Source of the DNA: an uncultured Nocardioides sp.
GTDB taxonomy: Bacteria > Actinomycetota > Actinomycetes > Propionibacteriales > Nocardioidaceae
Assembly: GCF_947488025.1 (NCBI RefSeq)
Contig: NZ_CANKYS010000006.1
Span: forward strand, 124,001-188,000
Direction: 5' to 3'
Length of the DNA stretch: 64,000 nt
In this document: positions 63,999-64,000 of the stretch, in pieces
Position numbering within the stretch: position 1 is the first letter of the stretch
Layout: each line of letters starts with the position of its first letter
Program-made: the position numbers and the translations under genes
The notes under the pieces: generated by a model
What the model was told of the DNA's origin: nothing
Databases searched by the model: none
The model's input: only the letters and a program-made list of their open reading frames with translations

Positions 63999-64000
63999 GC

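Overview
The window reads as a stretch of high-GC actinobacterial chromosome. The Pup-proteasome genes, mycothiol ligase mshC, PafBC, dense 4-base GTGA/ATGA gene overlaps and many apparently leaderless promoters all point to Actinomycetota, and a Nocardioides-like member of the Nocardioidaceae is my best guess (inference; no marker gene here fixes the genus). I see no tRNA, rRNA, CRISPR array, insertion sequence or prophage.

Region 1 (1-15.7 kb) is the Pup-proteasome neighbourhood, mostly on the minus strand: arc, then dop, pup-prcB-prcA, pafA, an FKBP lipoprotein, pafB-pafC, tatA and the start of tatC. A SAM methyltransferase and a two-gene plus-strand unit of unknown function are set into it. 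Upstream of arc lie a GrpB-family protein, the tRNA methyltransferase trmI and an M50/CBS membrane protease. Together these tag proteins with Pup (PafA, Dop), unfold them (ARC) and degrade them (PrcAB), with the WYL regulators PafB/PafC alongside.

Region 2 (15.8-23.9 kb) holds a RecB-like nuclease, a complete oligopeptide ABC transporter (five genes, minus strand), a HAD phosphatase and a frameshifted membrane-protein gene.

Region 3 (23.9-39.5 kb) is a plus-strand accessory block: a 73-aa protein, a large MalT/LuxR-type ATPase regulator, a DUF1269 protein (minus strand), a flippase-like protein coupled to a glutaminase, an M17 aminopeptidase coupled to an AbgT transporter, an SLC13-type permease, a META-domain lipoprotein, an alpha/beta-hydrolase membrane protein, a holin-like membrane protein and a GntP permease. 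Seven 19-bp imperfect palindromes related to CTCMCCCGANNCGGGKGAG lie 35-120 bp upstream of genes in this block and nowhere else that I noticed, suggesting one regulon, plausibly run by the MalT-like regulator.

Region 4 (39.5-49.3 kb) has metH, a PAC2-family gene, an unusual array of eight 50-nt hairpin repeats (44339-44888), mshC, an SCO1664-like kinase-fold protein, a DUF3090 protein, a histidine phosphatase and corA.

Region 5 (49.3-64 kb) has an MFS transporter, a small membrane protein, a two-component system, uppP, an aldo/keto reductase, several small conserved proteins, rpe, a diacylglycerol-kinase-like protein, a UPF0158-cupin fusion coupled to a LigD-type polymerase, a secreted repeat-tailed protein and an AAA ATPase.

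The most unusual item is the eight-unit structured repeat array between the convergent PAC2 and mshC genes; the shared operator set in region 3 is second.
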